Positions 1-6,909 of a DNA stretch of 20,309 nt are shown one piece after another. This DNA is from an uncultured Eubacterium sp. GTDB lineage: Bacteria > Bacillota > Clostridia > Lachnospirales > Lachnospiraceae. The stretch is from the NCBI GenBank assembly GCA_958446835.1, contig CAUCXT010000046.1, positions 1-20,309 of the forward strand, in the 5' to 3' direction. Under the pieces are notes generated by a model, which saw only the letters and a list, made by a program, of their open reading frames with translations, was not told where the DNA came from and ran no database searches. Position 1 is the first letter of the stretch, and the number at the start of each line of letters is the position of its first letter. The translations under genes and the position numbers were made by a program.

Positions 1-123
1 ACCATTCTCCTTAAATGCCTCCAAAACAATCTGTACCTCATCAAGATATTCGGCAGCACTGCCGCTCTCGATGGCGAGCTCATAAAGAGCCTGTCCGTAT
101 GCTGATGCTGCTAATTTTGCCAT
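1..123 (-). CDS. atpH: ATP synthase delta subunit, N-terminal fragment (runs off left edge)
   Basis: Only the first 41 codons are present, reading MAKLAASAYGQALYELAIES and on to the window edge. The pattern of a short N-terminus followed by A-x-x-Y-G-Q-A-L-Y-E-L-A is typical of the F1 delta subunit, the stator protein that joins the b-subunit stalk to the top of the alpha3-beta3 head. The ATG overlaps the last 13 bases of atpF (stop TAG at 111-113), so the two are probably translationally coupled. Its position after atpF fits the usual order I-B-E-F-H. In a standard operon atpA would come next, but the only atpA in this window lies at the opposite end. Identity is secure from context plus motif; completeness cannot be judged. 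Confidence 0.9.
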   Translation of the reverse strand, partial: MAKLAASAYGQALYELAIESGSAAEYLDEVQIVLEAFKENG

Positions 124-626
124 GTATCATCACCCATTTCACGAAGCGTCTCATCAACCAATGACGCTTGAATGTCTGTGTCAATTGAAGCAGATACCAC
201 CTTGCCGGCAAGAGCCGATGCAAGAGCTACCATTTCCTTCTTCATATCATCGGCTGCACCCTTCTTCTCTAAGAGAACCTCATTGTGTGCTCTCTCAATA
301 ATGTGGGCAGCCTCGGTCTTAGCCTCTTCTATAATCTGTTCCTCTCTCGCAAGTGCACGCTTTCTCGCGTCCGCAAGAATAGCCTCCACTTCCTTATCCA
401 CCTCTTTAAGCTTAGCCTCATACTCAGCCTTCATAGCCTCTGCATCCTGCATGTCGATCTTAGCCTTCTCGATGTCATTGGCGATGCCTTCCTTACGCTT
501 GTTAAGGAAATTTCTCACCGGATTGAACATCAGGTATGAGCCTGCCAGAAAGAGAATAAAGATGTTAATCGCTGTAATGATTACATCCTGGATAAGCTGG
601 GGATCTAGGTTGAACATTCTTTCCAA
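111..626 (-). CDS. atpF: ATP synthase F0 subunit b
   Basis: A 171-residue protein with one N-terminal membrane helix (about residues 14-36, rich in Ile, Phe and Leu). A long charged, Ala/Glu/Lys-rich helix follows (about 40-150). This is the architecture of the b subunit, the peripheral stalk that ties F0 to F1. A TTG codon at 626 is the preferred start: a GGGAGG ribosome binding site (634-639) sits 7 bases upstream, whereas the first ATG, at 617, would be 16 bases away. The N-terminal MERMFNLDPQLIQDVI is b-like. It lies 50 bases downstream of atpE and overlaps atpH by 13 bases. Length is normal for the family (about 160-175). Confidence 0.95.
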   Translation of the reverse strand: MERMFNLDPQLIQDVIITAINIFILFLAGSYLMFNPVRNFLNKRKEGIANDIEKAKIDMQDAEAMKAEYEAKLKEVDKEVEAILADARKRALAREEQIIEEAKTEAAHIIERAHNEVLLEKKGAADDMKKEMVALASALAGKVVSASIDTDIQASLVDETLREMGDDTWQN

Positions 627-676
627 GGTCTTGCCTCCCTTCGCCTATTATTCTCGTTAGCTTAACCCTTAAAAAA

Positions 677-937
677 TCAAAGCTTTCCGATAAGTGGGTT
701 GGCAAATAAGAGAATAATCGCAACCGCAAATCCGTAAAGACCTGTTGTCTCGGCTACCGCCTGTCCAAGAAGCATGGTAGATGTGATATCTGACTTAGCT
801 CCCGGATTACGTCCTACTGCTGCTGCTGCGTGGCCTGCTGCAATACCCTGTCCTATACCAGGTCCAAGGCCGGCTATCATTGCAAGACCTGCACCTACTG
901 CTGAACATGCTAATACTAATGCTCTTCCATCAATCAT
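677..937 (-). CDS. atpE: ATP synthase F0 subunit c, sodium-type
   Basis: An 86-residue two-helix hairpin proteolipid, the rotor-ring subunit. Helix 1 (about 7-30) ends in the G-P-G-I-G-Q-G motif, a polar R43-N-P loop follows, and helix 2 (about 54-80) carries the ion-binding carboxylate E63. Residues P26, Q30, V61, E63, T64, T65 and Y68 match the positions that bind Na+ in the well-studied c subunits of Ilyobacter and Acetobacterium (Q32, V63, E65, S/T66, T67, Y70 in Ilyobacter numbering). The ring is therefore predicted to carry Na+, not H+; this is an inference from the motif. A clear AGGAGG site lies just upstream of the ATG. atpB precedes it by 47 bases and atpF follows. Confidence 0.97.
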   Translation of the reverse strand: MIDGRALVLACSAVGAGLAMIAGLGPGIGQGIAAGHAAAAVGRNPGAKSDITSTMLLGQAVAETTGLYGFAVAIILLFANPLIGKL

Positions 938-984
938 TTTTAATTCCTCCTGAAAATGAAATTATATTGTTTTTTAGATTTACC

Positions 985-1704
985 TTATTCATCTGCAATC
1001 TTATCGTTGATATATACCATCGTAAGCATACAGAATACATACGTCTGAATTGCGCCCGAGAACACATCAAAATAAACATGAAGTGCAGCCGGAAGTCCCA
1101 GCTTAAGGAATATAGGCAGCAATCCGTAAATCAGTCCCATCATAACAGTACCTGACATAATATTACCAAAAAGACGGAGAGATAATGAAAGCGGGACTGC
1201 AAACTCTCCTATCAGGTTAATAGGGAACAGAATCGGAACCGGCTGGAAAAGGTTCGTGAAATGCTTCCCCTTATTCTTGGCAATACCACACCCCTGCACA
1301 AGTGCAAAGGTAATAAGCCCTAGTGGTAATGTAACACCGTAGTCTGCCGTCGGCGGTCTTAATCCTAAAAGACCCGACAGGTTGCAGAACAGTATAAACA
1401 TGAATACCGTACAGATATAATTCACAAAGCGTCTTGCGTTCCTGCCCATAATAGACGCAACCATATTGTCTATGGTCTGAACATACATCTCTATGATATT
1501 CTGGAATGTACCCGGAATCTGTTTTGCGTGTTTCATCGTATGATGAGCGCATATCATGATAATAAGTATAATTATCGTCACGATAAACATTGCCACATGG
1601 GTTGTCGTAATATACAACTCCTGCCCAAACAGCGTGTATCTAAACACACCATGAATCATGAAATCGGCATCCGCCAATATCATACCCGGGAATTGTCCTG
1701 ACAC
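985..1704 (-). CDS. atpB: ATP synthase F0 subunit a
   Basis: A 239-residue polytopic membrane protein. The essential arginine of subunit a lies in the conserved stretch P-L-S-L-S-L-R-L-F-G-N-I-M-S-G (about residues 170-184). That arginine faces the c-ring carboxylate and drives ion translocation. Other a-subunit features are the TADYGVTLPL-type loop and several hydrophobic helices. The start is a GTG at 1704-1702, supported by an AGGAGG site at 1711-1718 and by the absence of an upstream alternative, since atpI ends at 1709. Four bases separate it from atpI. Length fits the shorter Firmicute a subunits. Confidence 0.96.
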   Translation of the reverse strand: MSGQFPGMILADADFMIHGVFRYTLFGQELYITTTHVAMFIVTIIILIIMICAHHTMKHAKQIPGTFQNIIEMYVQTIDNMVASIMGRNARRFVNYICTVFMFILFCNLSGLLGLRPPTADYGVTLPLGLITFALVQGCGIAKNKGKHFTNLFQPVPILFPINLIGEFAVPLSLSLRLFGNIMSGTVMMGLIYGLLPIFLKLGLPAALHVYFDVFSGAIQTYVFCMLTMVYINDKIADE

Positions 1705-1708
1705 GTTA

Positions 1709-2110
1709 TCAACCTCCTTGCTTTTTTTTAGTTGCTTTTTCTATAAGCCTGTGTGTTAAAGGCTGGGCATAGGTCGCCACCTTGAGTCCAAAGAAACCAA
1801 CAAACGTGGTTATAAGGTTCAGCCATCCAAAGTAGCCTATCGCGCCTAGCACTACAACTGCCGCAAGCATCCTTCCAACCGAAGAAAATGCAAGGAATGC
1901 CGAATGTCCCTTCTGCATGTGCATAGCCTTATATATGGTATGCTTCATTGAAAACAACATCAGAACTCCTGCTACTGTGCCAACGAGCAGTCCTCCCTCG
2001 CCTCTTAACTTGTCTTTGGTAAAAATAAGAACAAATATCGATGCTATGACAAGGTATGCTGCCATGCCGATAAGCACCTCACTAATGGTCTTTTTTGTTG
2101 TGTCTGTCAT
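1709..2110 (-). CDS. atpI: ATP synthase subunit I, AtpI-like
   Basis: A 133-residue membrane protein with about four hydrophobic segments (near 11-30, 40-57, 75-95 and 99-115) and a basic C-terminal tail ending KATKKKQGG. Position and topology match the atpI family, whose members are encoded first or second in F-ATPase operons and help assemble the c ring in some species. The ATG at 2110 overlaps the end of atpZ by 29 bases and has a GGGAGAGG site upstream. Sequence conservation in this family is low, so the call rests mainly on operon position, size and topology. Confidence 0.75.
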   Translation of the reverse strand: MTDTTKKTISEVLIGMAAYLVIASIFVLIFTKDKLRGEGGLLVGTVAGVLMLFSMKHTIYKAMHMQKGHSAFLAFSSVGRMLAAVVVLGAIGYFGWLNLITTFVGFFGLKVATYAQPLTHRLIEKATKKKQGG

Positions 2111-2369
2111 TCACGCCTCTCCCTGTTTCCGGATTTGAACCAGGCTTCGAAGCAGTTGAAGCTCCCGAAGCCTTCTTAGCCATGAGATAGCAGTTTCTCA
2201 TTCCTGCCGCCATTCCAAGAAGCAGCAGCGGAATAACCACCCATGTTCCTATGAATTTTCCAATCCATATACCAATAAACAAGCATAAAAATGTCGGAAC
2301 CATGACATTAATCCCTAACTGTGAAATAAGAGCTAGATTCTTATATACATTATGCTTCTTATCCGCCAT
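2082..2369 (-). CDS. atpZ: AtpZ/AtpI family small membrane protein
   Basis: About 95 residues from the ATG at 2369. This start was chosen because GGAGG lies 6 bases upstream; six extra codons are open in front but have no better signal. The protein has a charged start (MADKKHNVYKN), two hydrophobic helices with a G-I-W-I-G-K-F-I-G-T-W turn between them, and a hydrophilic tail. That is the layout of the AtpZ (F0F1-ATPase gene 1) family, whose members often precede atpI and have been linked to cation entry and ATPase assembly. It is the first gene after a good promoter at 2405-2433 and overlaps atpI by 29 bases. Confidence 0.75.
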   Translation of the reverse strand: MADKKHNVYKNLALISQLGINVMVPTFLCLFIGIWIGKFIGTWVVIPLLLLGMAAGMRNCYLMAKKASGASTASKPGSNPETGRGVNDRHNKKDH

Positions 2370-2404
2370 GACTTTCCTCCATCTCATAAAAGCTTACTAG
2401 AACT

Positions 2405-2433
2405 ATTATACTATTTTCCCAATCGAAAGTCCA
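2405..2433 (-). promoter_or_regulatory. Sigma-A-type promoter of atpZIBEFH
   Basis: On the minus strand TGGACT (2433-2428) is followed after 17 bases by a perfect TATAAT (2410-2405). The spacing is ideal and only 35 bases separate the -10 from the atpZ start. This gives the first half of the ATP synthase genes their own transcription start, independent of the upp operon. Confidence 0.75.
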
Positions 2434-2493
2434 TTAAATAATTAAAAACTTTGCGAATCGTAGCCCCAAAACTTAATAAATTTCTGTAAATTA

Positions 2494-2522
2494 TTGAATT
2501 ATTTGTATAAATTTGGTATATT
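2494..2522 (+). promoter_or_regulatory. Promoter of the DUF402 gene
   Basis: TTGAAT (2494-2499), a 17-base spacer and TATATT (2517-2522) on the plus strand, 65 bases upstream of the chosen ATG at 2587. It diverges from the atpZ promoter. The leader contains a short hairpin with CTGCC/GGCAG arms just before the ribosome binding site. Confidence 0.6.
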
Positions 2523-2586
2523 TGTTGTACATATATTTTATAGTAGCTATCTGGACTGCCATCCGGCAGAGGAATGGAGACTAATT

Positions 2587-3069
2587 ATGAAGAAACCTGT
2601 TCTTTTTCGTAAAAGATATATCCCATCAGAAATAGTTGAGCTCAAGGATGATATCATTCTGTATCGCGATGATTCAATGCTCATAACACGCTGGACTACA
2701 CTCAAGCCAAGGCATGATATAGCCGGTGGAATTTCTTTGTATCTCATCGACAAGGGCTGCAAGATATCCCGAATTCACGATGCCTTCGGCAGATTTCTCC
2801 ACTACTACTGTGACATAATACACACGGATTATTCTGCCGAGAATGACACATATATATTCACCGACCTGCTCGCGGACATCATTGTCCACCGCGATAACAG
2901 ATATTCCGTTGTCGACCTTGATGAACTTGCGGAAGCACTGAGAACCTCCCTTATCAGCACGGATACAATGTGTGAAGCTCTATGCTCCACAGACAGGCTT
3001 ATACGCTGTATCGACAATGGTGAATTTCACAGCTACACCAATATGATAGAGCGCTATGTGTCACTCTGA
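2587..3069 (+). CDS. DUF402 domain protein (FomD-like fold)
   Basis: A 160-residue soluble protein and the only plus-strand gene of the window. The ATG at 2587 is preferred because GGAATGGAG lies just upstream and the protein then begins MKKPVLFRKRYIPSE; 31 extra upstream codons are open but hydrophobic and lack a site. The core Y-Y-C-D-I-I (72-78), F-T-D-L-L-A-D-I-I-V (91-100) and V-V-D-L-D-E-L (108-114) is the DUF402 signature. D76, D93, D97, D110 and E113 are plausible metal ligands, as in nucleotide-cleaving DUF402 enzymes. The exact substrate is unknown. It sits head-to-head with atpZ and tail-to-tail with upp, so it has its own promoter and terminator. The family assignment is good; the function is not established. 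Confidence 0.8.
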   Translation: MKKPVLFRKRYIPSEIVELKDDIILYRDDSMLITRWTTLKPRHDIAGGISLYLIDKGCKISRIHDAFGRFLHYYCDIIHTDYSAENDTYIFTDLLADIIVHRDNRYSVVDLDELAEALRTSLISTDTMCEALCSTDRLIRCIDNGEFHSYTNMIERYVSL

Positions 3070-3101
3070 AATAATCGGAGTGGCATATAGCGCTCTTTTT
3101 T
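3048..3101 (+). terminator. Rho-independent terminator overlapping the end of the DUF402 gene
   Basis: A stem of about 19 base pairs (AGAGCGCTATGTG... pairing with ...CATATAGCGCTCT) is followed by six T. The left arm is made from the last six codons of the gene and the stop codon falls in the loop. There is no T run on the minus-strand side, so it should stop only plus-strand transcription. Confidence 0.85.
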
Positions 3102-3179
3102 ACTACATAATATCAATCTTATTTTTAATTGTATGGCTTTATGTCATACCCTCGGCTGCATTTACATCGGGCTACTATT

Positions 3180-3809
3180 TTATTTCGTTCCGAATATTCT
3201 GTCACCTGCATCCCCAAGCCCCGGAATAATATAACCATGCTCGTTGAGCCTCTCATCGCAGGTTCCGATATACATATCTACATCCGGATGATCCTTCTTC
3301 ATTTTCTCAATTCCTTCCGGTGCTGCGATAATGCACATAAATCTGATATTCTTTATGCCACGCTGCTTAAGCATTGTGATAGCTGCAGATGATGATCCGC
3401 CGGTTGCAAGCATAGGGTCAACAACAAATACTTCTCTTTCTGCACAGTCCTGAGGAAGCTTACAGTAATACTCAACCGGCTCTAATGTCTCCTCATTGCG
3501 ATACAGACCGATATGTCCAACCTTGGCTGCCGGAATCATAGCAAGCATTCCATCTACCATTCCAAGACCTGCCCTTAAGATAGGCACAACAGCAAGCTTC
3601 TTTCCCGCTAACTCTTTGACAGTTGTCTTGCAGATAGGTGTCTCAATCTCCACATCCTTGAGCTTCAAATCTCTTGTTGCCTCATAGCACATAAGCATTG
3701 CAATCTCACTTATAAGGGTACGGAAATCCTTAGAGCCCGTCTCCTTTCTTCTGAGAATTCCAATCTTGTGCTGAATCAATGGATGATCCATAATTACTAC
3801 TTTACCCAT
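3180..3809 (-). CDS. upp: Uracil phosphoribosyltransferase
   Basis: A 209-residue enzyme that joins uracil to PRPP to give UMP in pyrimidine salvage. The start is the ATG at 3809, where MGKVVIMDHPLIQHKIGILR begins and a GGGAGG site lies 9 bases upstream. The open frame extends 23 codons further into rpiB, but those residues are not family-like. The PRPP-binding loop V-D-P-M-L-A-T-G-G-S-S, the E-T-P-I substrate region and the C-terminal P-G-L-G-D-A-G-D-R-I-F-G-T uracil-binding tail are all present. It is the last gene of the operon starting at 6826, 25 bases after rpiB. In Bacillus, upp also sits directly before the atp operon. Confidence 0.97.
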   Translation of the reverse strand: MGKVVIMDHPLIQHKIGILRRKETGSKDFRTLISEIAMLMCYEATRDLKLKDVEIETPICKTTVKELAGKKLAVVPILRAGLGMVDGMLAMIPAAKVGHIGLYRNEETLEPVEYYCKLPQDCAEREVFVVDPMLATGGSSSAAITMLKQRGIKNIRFMCIIAAPEGIEKMKKDHPDVDMYIGTCDERLNEHGYIIPGLGDAGDRIFGTK

Positions 3810-3834
3810 AATGCTGTCCTCCCGTTTTTTATTA

Positions 3835-4263
3835 TTAATCCTCAAGCATATTGATACGTCTGATGTGTCTTTCCTCATTGGAAAATTCCGTTGTTAAAAA
3901 TGTCTCCGTAATCTTAACCGCAAGCCCCGGTCCGATTACTCTTCCGCCGAGTGCAAGCACATTGGCGTCATTGTGAAGCCTTGTCGCCTCTGCCATAAAG
4001 CAGTCCGTACAGAGCGCTGCCCGTATTCCCTTAATCTTATTGGCAGCTATCGATATTCCTATTCCTGTTCCGCAGATAAGAATACCCCTGTCGCAGGTTC
4101 CATCATTGATTGCTGCGCATACCTTCTTGGCATACTCAGGATAATCAACACTCGCCTCGCTGTAGCTTCCAAAATCCTTGTATTCATATCCCTTCTTGTC
4201 AAGATATGCCATAATCTCCTGCTTTAATGCAAATCCACCCTGGTCACAACCAATTGCTATCAT
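3835..4263 (-). CDS. rpiB: Ribose-5-phosphate isomerase B / RpiB-LacAB family
   Basis: A 142-residue sugar-phosphate isomerase converting ribose 5-phosphate and ribulose 5-phosphate in the pentose phosphate pathway. The catalytic cysteine C64 lies in the family motif I-L-I-C-G-T-G-I-G-I-S, followed by the conserved R-L-H-N-D-A-N-V-L-A-L-G-G segment. The N-terminal motif normally written G-x-D-H-x-G reads G-C-D-Q-G-G here, so a usually conserved His is Gln at residue 8. This could be a lineage variant or a shift in substrate. The ATG at 4263 overlaps the TGA of a small upstream open frame. It is part of the sua5-phosphatase-rpiB-upp operon. Confidence 0.93.
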   Translation of the reverse strand: MIAIGCDQGGFALKQEIMAYLDKKGYEYKDFGSYSEASVDYPEYAKKVCAAINDGTCDRGILICGTGIGISIAANKIKGIRAALCTDCFMAEATRLHNDANVLALGGRVIGPGLAVKITETFLTTEFSNEERHIRRINMLED

Positions 4264-4349
4264 TTTTCCTCTTTTCCTAGGTACAACAGATTCAAATGGC
4301 TATCCACCATTCGCTGCGCGTCATAACTTGTTTCGCATACATCCGTCAT
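4260..4349 (-). CDS. Possible 29-residue small ORF coupled to rpiB
   Basis: The 100-base gap between the phosphatase gene and rpiB contains an open frame starting MTDVCETSYDAQRM and ending LGKEEK. Its stop overlaps the rpiB start as ATGA, a layout that favours translational coupling. No strong ribosome binding site precedes it and I do not recognise the peptide. It may be a real small protein, a leader that delivers ribosomes to rpiB, or chance. Confidence 0.3.
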   Translation of the reverse strand: MTDVCETSYDAQRMVDSHLNLLYLGKEEK

Positions 4350-4363
4350 ACTTATATTATTTA

Positions 4364-4825
4364 TTAAACTTCCCCATTTTCAATCCGGGTAAGCTTATTA
4401 TCTACCTTATGGAGCCATTCTATCATAGACTCGCAGCATTCCACATAACTGTCCATCTCCTTGCCGTAAGGGTCCGGTATCTCCCCCGCCTCGCCGACAA
4501 ACTCGGAAACGGTATATAAATCCTTAGGAGCATACGTCTCTATCACCATTTCTTTTTCCTTGTTACCGATGGCAAGTATCAGCGTTCCTTCCGGAATATC
4601 CTCCTCCGTAAGTGCAACAGAGGTTCTGTTATCAAGAATGATTCCCTTCTGTCTCATAACCGCAATCGCCTTGGGATTAACCGGCTCCGGAAACAGGACA
4701 ATAAGCCCTCTTGAAATTATCTCAATATCCTTGTGAACCGTGATATACTTCATCAGAAGCTCCGCCATCGGTCCCATACAGGTATTATTCATACTGACAA
4801 AAACAATTCGATTATATTTTTTCAT
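4364..4825 (-). CDS. Low-molecular-weight protein-tyrosine/arginine phosphatase homologue, probably inactive
   Basis: A 153-residue protein of the LMW-PTP/YwlE fold, beginning MKKYNRIVFV. Active members carry C-x5-R-S/T directly after the first strand (YwlE: V-C-T-G-N-T-C-R-S-P-M-A-E). Here the same stretch reads V-S-M-N-N-T-C-M-G-P-M-A-E. The catalytic Cys is Ser11, the phosphate-binding Arg is Met17, and the following Ser is Gly18. N14, C16 and P19-M-A-E remain, as does the general-acid loop D118-P-Y. The fold is therefore conserved but Cys-based phosphatase chemistry looks impossible, which suggests a pseudophosphatase or a binding protein. It lies 36 bases after sua5, in the position of B. 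subtilis ywlE. Confidence 0.85.
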   Translation of the reverse strand: MKKYNRIVFVSMNNTCMGPMAELLMKYITVHKDIEIISRGLIVLFPEPVNPKAIAVMRQKGIILDNRTSVALTEEDIPEGTLILAIGNKEKEMVIETYAPKDLYTVSEFVGEAGEIPDPYGKEMDSYVECCESMIEWLHKVDNKLTRIENGEV

Positions 4826-4861
4826 GCAAAAAGTGAACTCTGATGCTCACTGCTCCTTATT

Positions 4862-5914
4862 TTATTCCACATTTTCGATATGGTGCCCTGCCGCCTTAAT
4901 AAGCCTGTTCATAACTGCCTGTCCGAAGCTGTCCTCCGCAAAGCCCTCCGACAATATTATGTCCACGTCTATATGGTCAAAATGTCTGAGCACATCAAAA
5001 AGATGGGCTGCCACCTCGTGTTCATCGCTGCGGCTTCCGACCACAACAACCTCACCGGAGGTATATCTGTGTTCATTCTCCGTGCTTGAAAGGATTCCGA
5101 CCTTGAGTCCCTTCTTCTCATTCTCCTGTGCAAGTTCATTGATTTTTTCTACAACCTTGTCATTGTCACCTTCAAAAATCGTGAGCTCTGCCTTCGGAGC
5201 ATAATGCCTGTACTTCATTCCCGGCGCCTTAGGTCTTCCCTGAACCGTAGAGTGCGCAAGCACCGTCGGGTCAAAGCACACATCACCTAGGACATCCTTT
5301 ATCATGTCTGCAGTCACATATCCCGGTCTTAGTATCATCGGGACGTCGGAGGTCATATCGACAATAGTAGATTCAATACCTATCTCTATAGCACCTCCGT
5401 CGATAATCATATCTATCCTGCCATCCATATCTTCAATGACATGTTCAGCTCTCGTCGGGCTAGGGCGCCCTGAGAGGTTCGCGCTCGGTGCCGCTATATA
5501 TACGCCTGAATCCTTGATAAGCTTAGCTGCAACCGGATGGCTCGGCATTCTTACAGCCACCGTGTCAAGTCCTCCCGTTGTGCCGTAGGGAACTATCTCC
5601 TTCTTCTTAAATATCATCGTGAGGGGTCCCGGCCAGAAGGCATCGGCAAGCTTGTAAGCGCTGTCCGGAATGTCATAAGCAAGCTCATCAAGAGCGGCTA
5701 TATCTGCTATATGCACAATCAATGGGTTGTCGCTCGGGCGTCCCTTGGCACTGTATATCTTGTGTGCCGCGTCCTCTTTTAGCGCATCTCCGCCAAGTCC
5801 GTACACTGTCTCTGTCGGGAATGCCACCAGACCGCCGTTTTTTAATACTTCCCCTGCCTGTGCAATCACTTCATCCGCATTATTTTCGTCTATCTTTAAA
5901 ATTCTCGTTACCAT
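4862..5914 (-). CDS. tsaC: L-threonylcarbamoyladenylate synthase, long (Sua5) form
   Basis: A 350-residue enzyme making threonylcarbamoyl-AMP from Thr, bicarbonate and ATP. This is the first step of the t6A37 modification of ANN-decoding tRNAs. The YrdC domain covers about residues 10-205, with F-P-T-E-T-V-Y-G-L-G, the S-A-K-G-R-P-S-D-N-P-L motif and the A-P-S-A-N-L-S-G-R-P-S-P-T loop. A linker with P-G-M-K-Y-R-H-Y-A-P leads to the Sua5 C-terminal domain (about 235-345), which is absent from short TsaC. The start is the ATG at 5914 with a weak AAGG upstream. It lies 36 bases after the HAD gene, in the order sua5 - LMW phosphatase - rpiB - upp known from Bacillus. Confidence 0.95.
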   Translation of the reverse strand: MVTRILKIDENNADEVIAQAGEVLKNGGLVAFPTETVYGLGGDALKEDAAHKIYSAKGRPSDNPLIVHIADIAALDELAYDIPDSAYKLADAFWPGPLTMIFKKKEIVPYGTTGGLDTVAVRMPSHPVAAKLIKDSGVYIAAPSANLSGRPSPTRAEHVIEDMDGRIDMIIDGGAIEIGIESTIVDMTSDVPMILRPGYVTADMIKDVLGDVCFDPTVLAHSTVQGRPKAPGMKYRHYAPKAELTIFEGDNDKVVEKINELAQENEKKGLKVGILSSTENEHRYTSGEVVVVGSRSDEHEVAAHLFDVLRHFDHIDVDIILSEGFAEDSFGQAVMNRLIKAAGHHIENVE

Positions 5915-5950
5915 AAATTTCGACCTTATATATGATTTTATTGCGCTGTA

Positions 5951-6826
5951 TCAGTTTGCAAGCGCCTGCTTTACATTCTCAACGTGAATCCTGTCAAGCT
6001 TAGCTTGCGCAGCGACCACATCAATAACTGATTTCAATAGCTTATCCATGTCCGAACCGTCCGTGTAGTCCGCAGCCGCATAATAGCCAATCCTCTTGTC
6101 ATGTATCATCTTGTATACTTTATTTTTATCTCCTGTCACCGGATTGTATACACCGATCGAATAACCGCCATTGGCATTCACAAGCTTCATGCATGGCACA
6201 TCCGTGTCGCTGTCACCGATGTAGACCATGTTCTTAAACGGTATCCTTATGTCCTCCGGTGCGAAATAATCATTTACTGCCGGATCATTTATATCAAGCA
6301 CACCCTTGGATATTCTGAAAAGGTACTGCGTCTTGTTGGTATAATTCACCACCTGCGCCGGCCACTTCACCATTCCGTTCTCATCAAAATAGAAGCTGCT
6401 CGCATATATCCTCTCAAAAGCACCTTCCTTGGCAATCTTCGTGCCCTCTATCATCTCCTTAAGCCCCGATGATATAATATAGTGTTCAACCTTAACTCCA
6501 TGCTCAAGTCCATACTCGCGTATTCTCTCAAACCATCCGTCAACACCATCAAAGAGCTTCACCTTAGAGCCGTATTCCTCAAGTGCAGCATGACTGAATA
6601 CAAGATTTCCCTTCGCTTCCTCTACCATCTTGTACATATATGAAAGGTTACTGTCCATATTATTTTCTCTGGCAAGCTCACCCGTCTCCTTCCAGAACTC
6701 CGCAACATCATAGCCCACAGACTGTATAAAGCCCTGCGCCTGCATATCATCAGGTGAAAGTGTCTTATCGAAGTCATAACAGATAGCTACTATCGGAAGT
6801 CTCTCCTGCTTACCCTCATTAGGCAT
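5951..6826 (-). CDS. HAD-superfamily phosphatase
   Basis: A 291-residue cytosolic HAD hydrolase. Motif I is Y-D-F-D-K-T (nucleophile D18, acid/base D20), motif II is near I-I-S-S-G-L-K, and motif IV is Y-I-G-D-S-D-T-D-V-P. A helical cap of roughly residues 25-110 separates motifs I and II, giving a C1-type layout like the phosphoserine phosphatase group. The substrate cannot be deduced. It is the first gene of the operon behind the promoter at 6864-6892. The ATG at 6826 has AGAGGAT upstream. In Bacillus there is no such gene before sua5, so this is a local addition. Confidence 0.88.
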   Translation of the reverse strand: MPNEGKQERLPIVAICYDFDKTLSPDDMQAQGFIQSVGYDVAEFWKETGELARENNMDSNLSYMYKMVEEAKGNLVFSHAALEEYGSKVKLFDGVDGWFERIREYGLEHGVKVEHYIISSGLKEMIEGTKIAKEGAFERIYASSFYFDENGMVKWPAQVVNYTNKTQYLFRISKGVLDINDPAVNDYFAPEDIRIPFKNMVYIGDSDTDVPCMKLVNANGGYSIGVYNPVTGDKNKVYKMIHDKRIGYYAAADYTDGSDMDKLLKSVIDVVAAQAKLDRIHVENVKQALAN

Positions 6827-6863
6827 ATATTAAATCCTCTTTTCCACGTAAAATGCTATAGAT

Positions 6864-6892
6864 ATGATACGCTTTACATAATATTTTGTCAA
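6864..6892 (-). promoter_or_regulatory. Near-consensus promoter of the HAD-sua5-phosphatase-rpiB-upp operon
   Basis: On the minus strand a perfect TTGACA (6892-6887), a 17-base spacer and TATCAT (6869-6864) lie 38 bases upstream of the HAD start. No terminator hairpin separates it from the ATPase gene that ends at 6910, so read-through could add to it. Confidence 0.85.
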
Positions 6893-6909
6893 GAATGCAC
6901 AAAATACCA

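Noticed and set aside
3131..3149. Hairpin GTATG/CATAC downstream of upp as its terminator
   Set aside because: The stem has only five base pairs and no T run follows on the minus strand. The terminator of upp is not clear from the sequence.
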